A stretch of DNA of 47,634 nt from an uncultured Oscillibacter sp. (lineage in GTDB: Bacteria; Bacillota; Clostridia; Oscillospirales; Oscillospiraceae): the NCBI GenBank assembly GCA_947577075.1, contig CANPTW010000019.1, positions 1 to 47,634 on the forward strand, in the 5' to 3' direction. The translations under genes and the position numbers were made by a program. Shown piece after piece: positions 7,705-16,500 of this stretch. The notes below the pieces were generated by a model, which was given only the letters and a program-made list of their open reading frames with translations, did not search any database and was not told the DNA's origin. The stretch's first letter is position 1. Each line of letters starts with the position of its first letter.

Positions 7705-7740
7705 AAGCCTTACAGGTGTCAAGACACCTGTAAGGCTTAT
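7703..7740. promoter_or_regulatory. 38-bp perfect palindrome, candidate operator
   Basis: Two exact 18-base arms (first arm ATAAGCCTTACAGGTGTC) flank AA. The palindrome starts on the last bases of the -10 element and covers the transcription start, the usual place for a repressor site. No T-run follows, so it is not a standard terminator. The core, read on the minus strand, is GGTGTCTTGACACC. From memory this resembles the NiaR (niacin repressor) site pattern GTGTC-TT-GACAC; this match is not verified. Confidence 0.6.
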
Positions 7741-7751
7741 GCTTTACATAG

Positions 7752-7917
7752 TAGGACCTGTTCCCGCAAGTCCAAACCCATGCCTTTTCAGTAAATTCTG
7801 CCGCCTGCGGCATTAAACGTGCTTGACGCGCCCCGGCGCGCCGGCAGGTTTTTGCCTTGCATCCGGCCAAAATTTCCTGGAAAATCCGCACAGCTGGACT
7901 TCTGCGAACAAGCCCTA
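7752..7917. mobile_element. MITE-like element E2
   Basis: About 166 bases with TA at both borders and terminal inverted repeats of about 23 bases with 5 mismatches. The left end reads TAGGACCTGTTCCCGCAAG and the right end, reverse complemented, TAGGGCTTGTTCGCAGAAG. The ends match element E5 at 43279 closely, and the interior shares the GCAAGGCA core with it. It has no gene and sits inside the leader of the EIIC-like gene. Confidence 0.75.
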
Positions 7918-7938
7918 GGAAAGAGACAGGTGCTTCCC

Positions 7939-9051
7939 ATGGAAAAGGTCAAGGCGTTCCTGAAACGAAAAAACATTGTGATCAACCCCCGGCGCTACGG
8001 CATCGACGCCCTGGGGGCCATGGCCCAGGGGCTCTTCTGCTCCCTGCTCATCGGAACCATTCTCAACACCGTCGGCTCCCAGTTCCACATCGGCTTTCTC
8101 ACCGCGGAAATCATCACCATCAATAAGGCGGGCTATACCATCGGGGGCATGGCCTCCTTCATGAGCGGCGCGGCCATGGCGGTGGCCATCGGCTATGCGC
8201 TGCAGGCCCCGCCCATGGTCCTCTTCTCCCTGGCCACAGTGGGCTATGCCTGCAACGCCCTGGGAAAGGCCGGAGGCCCCCTGGCGGTGCTTTTCGTGGC
8301 CATCCTCGCCGCCGAGTGCGGCAAGGCCGTCAGCAAGGAGACGAAGGTCGACATCCTGGTGACGCCCATCGTCACCACCCTGGTGGGCATCGGCGCGGCC
8401 TGGGTCATCGCGCCCCCCATTGCCGCCGCTGCCAGCGCCTTTGGGCAGCTCATTGTGCGGGCCACCATGCTCCAGCCCTTCCTCATGGGCATCCTGGTGT
8501 CCGTGCTGGTGGGCGTGGCGTTGACCCTGCCCATCTCCTCCGCCGCCATCTGCTCCGTCCTGGGGCTGACGGGGCTGGCGGGGGGCGCCGCCGTGGCGGG
8601 CTGCTGCGCCCAGATGGTGGGCTTCGCCGTCATGAGCTTCCGGGAGAACGGCTGGGGGGGCCTGGTGAGCCAGGGCCTGGGGACCTCCATGCTGCAGATG
8701 CCCAACATTGTCCGGAATCCCAGGATCTGGATCGCCCCCACGGTGACCTCGGCGATCACCGGGCCCATCGCCACCTGTCTCTTCCGGCTGGAGATGAACG
8801 GCGCGGCCATCAACTCCGGCATGGGGACCTGCGGCCTCTGCGGCCAGCTGGGCGTGTGGACCGGCTGGGTGTCCCCCAGCGAGGCGGCCGTGGTCAACAA
8901 CGGAGCCGCCGCCATCGTCCCCGGGGCCATGGACTGGGCGGGGCTGATTTTGATCTCCTTCCTCCTTCCCGCCGTGATCTGCCCCCTGGTCAACCAGCTC
9001 TGCCGGAGGGCGGGCTGGGTGAAGGACGGAGACTTGACCCTGGGGGACTGA
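7939..9051 (+). CDS. EIIC-like membrane transporter (PTS_EIIC_2 / PfoR-type)
   Basis: The product is 370 residues with about ten hydrophobic segments, small-residue-rich throughout. It matches my picture of the PTS_EIIC_2 (PfoR) family: an N-terminal KRKNIVINPRRYGIDALGAMAQGL stretch (shown here in parts: IVINPRRYGIDALGAMAQGL), conserved LTAEIITINKAG-like motifs and GLCGQLGVWTGW near the end. Despite the PTS name, such proteins often stand without IIA/IIB partners, and none is present here, so the substrate and energy source are unknown. The start is the ATG at 7939; the ribosome site is weak (CAGGTG, 6 bases). A strong promoter with a palindrome and a small inserted element precede it. If the palindrome is a NiaR site, a niacin-related substrate would be a candidate. 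Confidence 0.78.
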   Translation: MEKVKAFLKRKNIVINPRRYGIDALGAMAQGLFCSLLIGTILNTVGSQFHIGFLTAEIITINKAGYTIGGMASFMSGAAMAVAIGYALQAPPMVLFSLATVGYACNALGKAGGPLAVLFVAILAAECGKAVSKETKVDILVTPIVTTLVGIGAAWVIAPPIAAAASAFGQLIVRATMLQPFLMGILVSVLVGVALTLPISSAAICSVLGLTGLAGGAAVAGCCAQMVGFAVMSFRENGWGGLVSQGLGTSMLQMPNIVRNPRIWIAPTVTSAITGPIATCLFRLEMNGAAINSGMGTCGLCGQLGVWTGWVSPSEAAVVNNGAAAIVPGAMDWAGLILISFLLPAVICPLVNQLCRRAGWVKDGDLTLGD

Positions 9052-9083
9052 ACGGGATGTGAACCCCACAATGGGAACTGCCC

Positions 9084-9166
9084 AGCGGGCCCCGCCGGAA
9101 GGCGGGGCCCGCTGCTTCGGAGAAGGCAGGCAGAACAGGCGCCGGCGGCACTGCCGCCGGCGCCTG
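9084..9166 (+). terminator. Two tandem strong hairpins after the EIIC-like gene
   Basis: A perfect 13-bp stem with GGAA loop (9084-9096 with 9101-9113) is followed by a perfect 15-bp inverted repeat with a single central base (9136-9150 with 9152-9166). Neither has a U-run, so termination efficiency is uncertain; they may act as 3'-end stabilisers or rho-dependent ends. Confidence 0.5.
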
Positions 9167-9233
9167 CTGTACGCGTTTGGGGAAAGCCCCGGGGAATCCG
9201 TTTTTCCGCCCGGCCGGCTCCGCGGCCAAAGCC

Positions 9234-9262
9234 TTGCAAATTCTGTCCCTTCATGGTAGAAT
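9234..9262 (+). promoter_or_regulatory. Promoter of the dCMP deaminase gene
   Basis: TTGCAA (9234-9239), 17 bases, TAGAAT (9257-9262) with the TGG extension before the -10. Expected start near 9269, 18 bases before the ATG. Confidence 0.78.
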
Positions 9263-9286
9263 GAAAAAAACCAAGGGGGACCGTCT

Positions 9287-9766
9287 ATGGATCGCATCAG
9301 CAAGGAAAACTATTATCTGGATATTGCCGAAACCGTCCTGGAGCGGGCCACCTGCCTGCGGCGCATCTTCGGAGCCATCATTGTGAAAAACGACGAGATC
9401 ATCGCCACCGGGTACAACGGCGCTCCCCGGGGCCGGGTGAACTGCGTGGACCTGGGCTACTGCTCCAGGGAGGCGCTTCAGGTGCCCCGGGGGGAGCGCT
9501 ATGAGCTTTGCCGCAGCGTTCACGCCGAGGCCAACGCCATCATCTCCGCCGCCCGCCGGGACATGGTGGAGGGCACGCTGTATCTGGTGGGCCGGAACGT
9601 GCAGACCGGGGAGCTGCTGGGGGACGCCACATCCTGTTCCATGTGCCGCCGCATGGTCGTCAACGCGGGCCTGGCCCGGGTGGTGATCCGCCGGACCCGG
9701 ACGGAATTCGAGGTGATTCCGGTTTCCCGGTGGATTGCCGAGGACGACACCGTCCCCTGTTCCTGA
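9287..9766 (+). CDS. dCMP deaminase family protein (ComEB-like)
   Basis: This 159-residue zinc hydrolase most likely deaminates dCMP to dUMP, feeding thymidylate synthesis. Zinc and catalytic residues are visible: H79-A-E81 (HAEANAI) and the C117-x-x-C120 pair in SCSMC, where the usual Pro before the first Cys is Ser. The insert between GYNG and HAE (RVNCVDLGYC...) carries more Cys residues, as in the dCMP class. AAGGGGG precedes the ATG. It has its own promoter; the next gene follows after 110 bases in the same direction and may be read through. A related cytidine or tRNA-type deaminase is unlikely given the length and the GYNGAPRG motif. Confidence 0.9.
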   Translation: MDRISKENYYLDIAETVLERATCLRRIFGAIIVKNDEIIATGYNGAPRGRVNCVDLGYCSREALQVPRGERYELCRSVHAEANAIISAARRDMVEGTLYLVGRNVQTGELLGDATSCSMCRRMVVNAGLARVVIRRTRTEFEVIPVSRWIAEDDTVPCS

Positions 9767-9876
9767 GCGGGCGGGGCTTCCCGGCGGCTCCGCCGGGGTT
9801 GGAGCCTGTCCGCGGCCTGCCGGCCCCCTTCCGGGGAGCGGCGGGGAACTTCTTCCGACGAAAGGGGAGGGCCTTT

Positions 9877-12180
9877 TTGAAAGCGGGACTTGTCACCTTC
9901 TACCATCTGCACCACTACGGAGCGCTGCTCCAGGCCGTGGCCACCCAGAGGGCGCTGGCGTCCCTGGGCTGGGACTGTGAGACGATCGATTATTTTGTCA
10001 ATCAGGACAACCGCATCCTCAAGCCTCCCACGTCGCCGGGCCGGGCGGCCGGAGACGCCCACAGCGCCCTTCACTATCCCGCCCTGCGGCGGCGGTGGGA
10101 GCGCTTTGAGCGGTTCTCCCGGACCTTCCTGAAGCTCACCGCCCGCCGGTATGGGAGCTGGGAGGAGCTGAGGGAGGCGGAGCTGCCCTATGACCTGCTG
10201 GTTTCCGGCAGCGACCAGATTTGGAACCCGGTCATCTTCCCCGACCGGCGCTTTGACCCCGTCTTCTTCGGCACCTTCTCCCCCCTGCGGAAGATCGCCT
10301 ACGCCCCCTCCTTCGGCGTGGCTCACCTTCCGGAGGGGATGGAAGAGGAGCTGAAGGGGTATCTGGAGGGCTTTTCCCACCTCTCCGTCCGGGAGGCCCG
10401 GGGCCGGGAAATCCTTCGGGAGGCCGCCGGGAGGACAGCGGAGGTGGTGCTGGACCCCACGCTGCTGCTGACGGCGGAGGAGTGGTCCGCCCTGGCGGCG
10501 GAGAGGCCCCCCCGGGGGAGTTATATTCTCTGCTACTGCATCGCCCGCCCCGGGGCGCTGGAGCCCTATATCCGACGGCTGGCGGAGGAGACGGGGCTGC
10601 CGGTGGTGCAGCTCTGCGGCGCCCGGCGAAGGGTTCACCCCAAGGCCAGGCTGATTCTGGACGCCGGGCCGGCGGAGTTTTTGAGCCTGTTTCAAAACGC
10701 CGCTTACGTCTGCACCAACTCCTTCCATGGGACGGTGTTCTCCGTCCAGTTCCGGCGGCCTTTCTTCACCGGCGTGGCTCCCGCCGAGCTGGCGGAGCCG
10801 GAGAGCTCCCGGACCTTCAGCCTGCTGCGCCGCCTGGGGCTTACGGAGCGGGTGGTCGGCAAGGGGGACGCCGCCGGGCTCCGGGACGTTCCGGACTGGC
10901 CCGCCGTGGAGGAGCGGCTCCGCGCCGCCCGGAGGGGGTCCCTGGCCTATTTGAAGGCCGCGCTGGCGGGGGAGCCCTGGGAGGGGGCCCCGCCAGCGGC
11001 CCCGGAAAAGGGGGAGGGCCCGGTCCTGGCGGACCGGACCCACTGCACCGGCTGCTCCGCCTGCCGCTGCGCCTGCCCCAAGGACGCCATTTCCATGGTT
11101 CGGGACAAGGAGGGCTTCGCCTTCCCTGCGGTGGACCCGGCGAAATGCGTTCACTGCGGCGTCTGCACCGCCGCCTGTCCGGCGCTGCGCCGCCGGGAGG
11201 CCAGGCCCCTGCCCGCCGCCTTTGCGGCCTGGAACCGGGAGGCGGAGGTCCGGCGGGACTCCACCTCCGGCGGGGCCTTTTCCGCCCTGGCGGACTATGT
11301 CCTGGAGGGGGGCGGCGTGGTCTTCGGCGCGGCCCTGGACGGGCGGCAGCACCTGCGGCATATCGCCTGCTTCCGCAAGGAGGACCTCTGGCGCCTCCGG
11401 GGGGCCAAGTACGTCCAGAGCGACCTGGACGGCATATTCCGGGAGGTGAAAAAGTGCCTGGAAACCCGGCAGGTCCTCTTCTCCGGCACGCCCTGCCAGG
11501 TGGACGGGCTGTACCGCTTCCTGGGGAGCCGGCCGGAGAATCTGACCACCTGCGACCTGGTCTGCCAGGGAGTCCCCTCCCCCGGCGTGTGGGAGGATAT
11601 GGCCCGCCTGATTGAGCGCAAGCGGGGAAGGGAGCTCCAGACCGTCCGCTTCCGCAACAAGGTGGAGGGCTGGAAGAACAGCCACTTTACCGCCGTCTAT
11701 GACGACGGCACCGTGGACACCCAGCCGCTGTTTGAAACGGAATACGGCCGGGCCTTCGGCCGGGCGCTCTTCCTGCGGCCCTGCTGCTACCGCTGCCCCT
11801 ACGCCAGCCTGAACCGTCCGGGGGACTTCACCCTGGGGGACCTGTGGGGCCTGCTGCCGGAGGAGTTCCCGGACCAGCAGCAAAAGGGCGTCAGCCTTCT
11901 GCTGGTGAACAGCCCCCACGGGAGCCATATCTTCGACCAGCTCCGCCTGAGCCGCCAGCCCTTCCCCGTGGAGCGGGCCATTGCCGGAAATCCCCGGCTG
12001 GCCTCCCCCATCGCCCAGCCGCCGGACCGGGCCGCGTTTTTCGCCGCCTATGCCCTGGACCCCTTCGACCAGGTGGTCCGCCGCTTCTGCGCCCTGCCGC
12101 CGCTGCCCGTCCGGGCCGCGGGGAAGGTGCTGTCGCCGGAGGCGAAGGCCCGGCTGAAGCGGATTTTGAAAAAGGGATAA
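9877..12180 (+). CDS. Polysaccharide pyruvyl transferase / FrhB-like Fe-S protein fusion
   Basis: The 767-residue product joins two enzymes. Residues about 1-365 look like a polysaccharide pyruvyl transferase domain (FYHLHHYGALLQA near the start, LLVSGSDQIWNP, YAPSFGV, and CTNSFHGTVFSVQF), which would add pyruvyl ketals to sugars. Residues about 388-436 are a two-cluster ferredoxin: C390, C393, C396, C400-Pro and C424, C427, C430, C434-Pro. The rest is the F420-hydrogenase beta-subunit (FrhB/FpoF) fold, with VLFSGTPCQVDGL. No F420 gene is nearby. The start is a TTG at 9877 with GGGGAGGG before it; earlier in-frame codons run back over the deaminase gene. Such fusions are known next to surface-sugar loci, but this one stands alone. 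The joint role is unknown. Confidence 0.85.
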   Translation: MKAGLVTFYHLHHYGALLQAVATQRALASLGWDCETIDYFVNQDNRILKPPTSPGRAAGDAHSALHYPALRRRWERFERFSRTFLKLTARRYGSWEELREAELPYDLLVSGSDQIWNPVIFPDRRFDPVFFGTFSPLRKIAYAPSFGVAHLPEGMEEELKGYLEGFSHLSVREARGREILREAAGRTAEVVLDPTLLLTAEEWSALAAERPPRGSYILCYCIARPGALEPYIRRLAEETGLPVVQLCGARRRVHPKARLILDAGPAEFLSLFQNAAYVCTNSFHGTVFSVQFRRPFFTGVAPAELAEPESSRTFSLLRRLGLTERVVGKGDAAGLRDVPDWPAVEERLRAARRGSLAYLKAALAGEPWEGAPPAAPEKGEGPVLADRTHCTGCSACRCACPKDAISMVRDKEGFAFPAVDPAKCVHCGVCTAACPALRRREARPLPAAFAAWNREAEVRRDSTSGGAFSALADYVLEGGGVVFGAALDGRQHLRHIACFRKEDLWRLRGAKYVQSDLDGIFREVKKCLETRQVLFSGTPCQVDGLYRFLGSRPENLTTCDLVCQGVPSPGVWEDMARLIERKRGRELQTVRFRNKVEGWKNSHFTAVYDDGTVDTQPLFETEYGRAFGRALFLRPCCYRCPYASLNRPGDFTLGDLWGLLPEEFPDQQQKGVSLLLVNSPHGSHIFDQLRLSRQPFPVERAIAGNPRLASPIAQPPDRAAFFAAYALDPFDQVVRRFCALPPLPVRAAGKVLSPEAKARLKRILKKG

Positions 12181-12246
12181 ACGCCCCTGCGGGGGCCTTC
12201 GGCACAGCCGGGCGGAAGCCCGGCTGTGGGCGTTGCTCCAAGGGGA

Positions 12247-12302
12247 CCGCGCCCCCCGGAACCCGATGAGAACGGGCTCCGGAGGGCGCGGCTTCGTTTT
12301 TT
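12247..12302 (+). terminator. Terminator after the pyruvyl transferase fusion gene
   Basis: A long GC-rich hairpin (12247-12265 with 12273-12291, one mismatch) is followed by CTTCG and a run of Ts to 12302. Another perfect stem with GGAA loop lies just before it (12203-12228). Confidence 0.75.
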
Positions 12303-12320
12303 CCGGGGCGTTCCGGGGGC

Positions 12321-13358
12321 TCAGGGCGTGCCCTCCGCCGGCCGGGAGAGGATCCACAGCGGCGCGCCGTCGTGGCGGCTGGGAGAGAGCTCGTCCAGAA
12401 TCAGGGACAAATCCCAGGGGATCAGGCTCCGGTCCCGGCTGGCGGGGTCCGCGGCCAGAATCTCCCCGCCCAGGGTCACACCCCGGAGGAGGATGAAGTG
12501 CCCGCCCCTGGTGAAGTGGCCCTTGGTCATCAGGGCCACGGCGACGTCTCCCCCGGAAAGGCGGAGGCAGAGCTCCTCCGGGTCCAGGGACTCCAGGTCC
12601 ACGGATTCACAGCCCAGGCCGTAGCGCTCCGCCACCCCCTGGACGATGGAGAGGTAGGAGCCGTGGCTCCGGCACCAATAGCCCTGCTCCACGCAGAGCC
12701 GGGCCATCTCCTCCGGGTCCACAATCTCCCCCGTCAGGGAGGAAACCGCCATGGCCATGGCGGTGGGGCCGCAGCCGTGGGTGCTGAGGAGGTCGGAGCC
12801 GTACTTCTGCCGGGAGCGGGCCTCGTCGGTCTGGTTGAAATAGACCACTTCCACGCCGCCGCCGGTGAGAATCTCCTGCCCCTCCCGCCGGATGATGTCG
12901 CTGATCAGGGGGTCCAGCAGCTCCCTGGGGGGCGCGATTTCGGGCTGGGCGAGGGCGGAGTCGGCCTCCGGCTCCTCCTCCGGCGGGGGCGGGGGGGCGG
13001 TAAGGGCTTCCATCCAATCCCGGAGGGAGGTCCGGGCCGAGGCGGCGGCGTCTCCCGCCCGGGCCGCCGCGGCGCTTCCGGCCCGGCAGACGCCGCCCCA
13101 GACCGCCCCGGCGGTTTCGGCAGCCTGCCGGGCGGTTTCCCGGACCGGCTCCGTCAGGGCCTCGTAAAGCGCAGGCTCGAAAAAGCGGCAGGCCAGCAGC
13201 TCCGCTCCGCCGATGCAGACCACGGCCAGGAGGACGACGGCGGTATACCGGACCCAGGAGGCCCGTTTTTTGGGACCGGAACCCGGCTGCGGCGCCTGCC
13301 GCTTCAGGCGGTGGAGCTCCTCCAGGGCCTGCTCCTCCGGGGAGGTGGGGTGACGCAT
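12321..13358 (-). CDS. Membrane-anchored C39-like cysteine peptidase
   Basis: The 345-residue protein has a basic cytoplasmic start, one membrane helix at about 37-57, an Ala-rich stretch (75-112), a Pro/Glu linker (121-145) and a C-terminal peptidase-like domain. The expected triad is visible: C196 in HGCGPTAMAM, H287 in GGHFILLRG and D304 in ADPASRD. This is the C39_2 type found in many surface or secreted proteins of Bacillota; the target is unknown. There are no transporter domains, so it is not a bacteriocin exporter. AGGAGG is 6 bases before the ATG. It converges with the fusion gene on its left and has its own promoter. Confidence 0.85.
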   Translation of the reverse strand: MRHPTSPEEQALEELHRLKRQAPQPGSGPKKRASWVRYTAVVLLAVVCIGGAELLACRFFEPALYEALTEPVRETARQAAETAGAVWGGVCRAGSAAAARAGDAAASARTSLRDWMEALTAPPPPPEEEPEADSALAQPEIAPPRELLDPLISDIIRREGQEILTGGGVEVVYFNQTDEARSRQKYGSDLLSTHGCGPTAMAMAVSSLTGEIVDPEEMARLCVEQGYWCRSHGSYLSIVQGVAERYGLGCESVDLESLDPEELCLRLSGGDVAVALMTKGHFTRGGHFILLRGVTLGGEILAADPASRDRSLIPWDLSLILDELSPSRHDGAPLWILSRPAEGTP

Positions 13359-13390
13359 GGCGAACCTCCTGTGGTGGGAATGTTTTCTCC

Positions 13391-13420
13391 ACTATACCAC
13401 ATGGGCGGGGGCCGCTTCAA
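13391..13420 (-). promoter_or_regulatory. Promoter of the C39-like peptidase gene
   Basis: On the minus strand TTGAAG (13420-13415), 18 bases, TATAGT (13396-13391) with TGG extending the -10. The start would lie about 27 bases before the ATG. Confidence 0.65.
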
Positions 13421-13462
13421 GGGCGGCGGCGGTTTTCGACGGGGAGAAAATGCTGGAAGGCC

Positions 13463-13493
13463 AAAAAGCGGGGCCGCCCGAAAGGGCGGCCCC
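13463..13493 (-). terminator. Terminator of the SLH protein gene
   Basis: On the minus strand a perfect 10-bp stem (GGGGCCGCCC) with TTTC loop is followed by GC and five Ts. It lies 15 bases past the stop codon. Confidence 0.88.
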
Positions 13494-13507
13494 GTGGGGG
13501 TCCGGCT

Positions 13508-16500
13508 TTATTTCCGGTAATTCTGCATGCGCCAGACGATGGCGGAGACCTGACCGCGGGTCAGGGTGTTGGAGGGGCGGAAGGTGCTGGTCCCGTTGTT
13601 GAAGTAGCCCTCGACAATGCCGGCGGCGTTCAGCGCCTGGACATAGACGTCCGCGGTATCCGTGAAGGGCTTTACGCTGGAGAGGTTGTTGATGTCCAGC
13701 TTCAGCGCCCCGGCGGCCAGCTGGGCCACCTGCAGGCGGGTGATGGGGCCGCTGAGGTTCACGTTGCTCCGGGTGATGAGCCCGTCGGCCTGGGCCTTGG
13801 CGAGATAGCCGCCGAAGGTGCCGCCCTGGGCAGTGGGGGCCTGTTCAGGATAGCCGGCGGCCAGCATGATGAGCTTCAGCGCCGCTCCGTAGGTGATGGT
13901 ATTGTCCGGCTTGAAGCTCCCGTTGGAGTACCCGTCGATGACGGCGGCGTCCGCCAGCTCCGTGACGTACTTGTAGCACCAGGTGGAGGTGCTGATGTCG
14001 GTGAATTTTTTGTTGGCGTTCAACACGCCCATGGAGAACATGCCGGAGGCAATGGGGGTGCCGCTGGCGTTCAGCGCCGCATAGGGAATCTCCACCGGGC
14101 CGGTGTAGTTGGTGGCGGGGACGAAGCGGAGCTGCGCCAGCTGCTGGCTGCCCGTGTTATAGCCGTAAGCCGTGGTGGTGTTGGCCGGGGTGGTCCCGGT
14201 TCCCACATAGACGGCGCCCACGTTGGCGGCGGGGAGCTTCAGCAGCTGAATGCTGCTGGGCGTGGTTCCGGTGGCCGCGGCCACGGCGGCGGCGATGGAG
14301 GGCGCCGGGAAGTTGACGGACGTGTTCTTGGGGGTGGGGCCGTAGACCTCGGAGACGGCCTTGCTGGTGACGCTGATCAGGATGCCCCCGGTGACGGACT
14401 GGCCGTTGGTGCCGTAAGCCGTGAAGGGAATGCTGGCGCAGTAGTTGGATCCGGAGGGCACATAGGTCAGCTCCGTCAGCGCGTACTCGCTGGGGGAGGC
14501 GGGGTTGGCATAGAAGTTCCGGTTCCGGTTGGAGGCGGTGAGCTGCTCCCGGGCGGAGGAGCCGTAGCGGCTGGCGCCGTAATAGTTGTAATACAGCGCT
14601 CCAGCGGCGGGCACGTCGTTGAGGGCGACGTACTGCAGCGTCCCGGCGGGATAGGCGCTTTTGTAGAACCGGGCCAGGTCGTTGGCGCTGATCTGGACAT
14701 TGGTGCCTGTGGTGACGGCATAGCGCACGCTGCCCACCAGGTTGGAGGAGGCGGCCGCCGCGGCCGCGGGGGTGATTACCAGCGTGCCCTCCACAAAGCG
14801 GTCGTTGGCGCCGTAAGCCGTGAAGCGCAGGGACACCTTGCCGCTGGTGAAGGAGTTGGCGGCGGCGAAGGTCAGGTCGTTCAGGGCGTAGTCCGTCCGG
14901 CCCGCGTCGTTGGCATTGTAATAGAACCGGACGTCCCGCAGGTTGTTGCGGGTGAAGGAGAGGGAATAGCTGGTGTTGTAGCCGGTATAGAGGGTGCCGT
15001 AAGAGTCCGGGAAGTCGGCGCTGCCGGGCACGTCGAAGACCACATAGTCCACGCTGGAGCTGCTGTAGGTCTTGCGGAAGAAGTCGTCGAACTTCACCCG
15101 GTCAAAGTTCACCGTTTTGCCGGGGGTGACGGTGTAGGCGATGTCCCCGCCGGCGCTGGTGCTGACCACCAGCTTCAGCGTGCCCTGCTCATAGTCGTCG
15201 GCGCTGTAGTAAGCCCGGAAGGGGAGGGACAGGGTGCTCTTGTCCGCGGCGCTGCGGTCGGGCCGGAAGGACAGGCTGCTGAGGGCATAGGTGCCGTAGC
15301 TGCTGCTGCTGTAATAGAACTGGGTCTGGTTATAGGTGAGATTGCTCCGGGTCAGCTGGGTGTTTCCGGTGCAGAGACTCCCGGCGAAGCTGGCGTAGTC
15401 GCTGCCCGCCTCAAAGGCCACATATTTGATGGTGCGGCTGGTGCCGGACATGGTCTGATAGGCCCGGTTGAAGTCCTCGACGCTGAAATTCACCTGGCCG
15501 CCGGGGGCCGCCTCATAGGTGATGGTGTTGGCGGCGGAGGTGATGTTGATGCGGAGGGTGCCCTCCTCATATTCGTCCCGGTCGTTGCGGTAGTACGCCC
15601 GGAAGGGGATGCTCAGGCTGGCGCCCTCCTTGGCGTCCCGGTCCGCCTGGAAGGTCACGTCCTCCAGGAGGTAGTCGTTCCGGCCCGCGTCGTCGCCGCT
15701 GTAGTAGAACCAGGTTTCGTTGTGGGTCAGGTCCGACAGGCGGAGGTCGGTGTTCTTCACGTACAGGGCCCCGGCGAAGTTCCGGTAGCTGTCCGGCGCG
15801 TAGAAGGACACGGCGGTGATGGTCCGGCTGCTGTAGCCGGAGAGGGCCTGATAGACCTTGTTGAAGGCCGTCCGGTCCAGGCGGGCGGTGCCGCCGGGGG
15901 CGACGTTGCAGGTGACGGTGTCCTTGGACCCCTCTTTGTCAATGATGATCCGCAGGGTGCCCTCGGCCCGGTCGTCCCGGCTGCGGCAGGCCCAGAAGGG
16001 AATTTCCAGGACGGACCCGTCCTTGGCCCCGCTGGAGGCCCGGAAGACCAGGTCGTCGATGGCATAGTCCCCGTAGCTGCTGCCGGTGTAGTTGAACTGC
16101 TCCCGGGCGAACTCCCGCTTGGTGAAATCGGAGTGGCCCAGGGCGCTGACCTTGCCGTCGAAATAGGTGTAGTCGTCGCTGGGGTCGAACTCCACATAGT
16201 TGATGGTCCGGCTGGTGTTGGCCACGTCCTGATAGGCCCGGTTGAAATCGCTGCGGTTGAAGGTGACGGAGCCGCCGGGGGCCACCCGGTAGATCACGTC
16301 GCCGTCCTGCCCGTCCTCGTCGATGACGATCCGGAGGGTTCCGGCGTAATAGGTGCTCCGGTCATAGATCCGGAAGGGGATGGAGAGCTCCTTGCCGTCC
16401 CGGGCGTCCTTGTCGGCCCGGAAGCTGACGGTGTCCAGGGCATAGTCGCCATAGCTCTTGTCGCTGATATAGAAGGTCCAGTCCCCCAGGCGGCTCCGGG

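Noticed and set aside
7703..7740. Palindrome as a terminator of the superoxide dismutase gene
   Set aside because: No T-run follows on either strand and it overlaps a near-consensus -10 element, so an operator role fits better.
9520..12357. 945-codon minus-strand frame opposite the pyruvyl transferase fusion
   Set aside because: Low-complexity Pro/Gly/Arg shadow; the plus strand keeps all Fe-S cysteines and known motifs.
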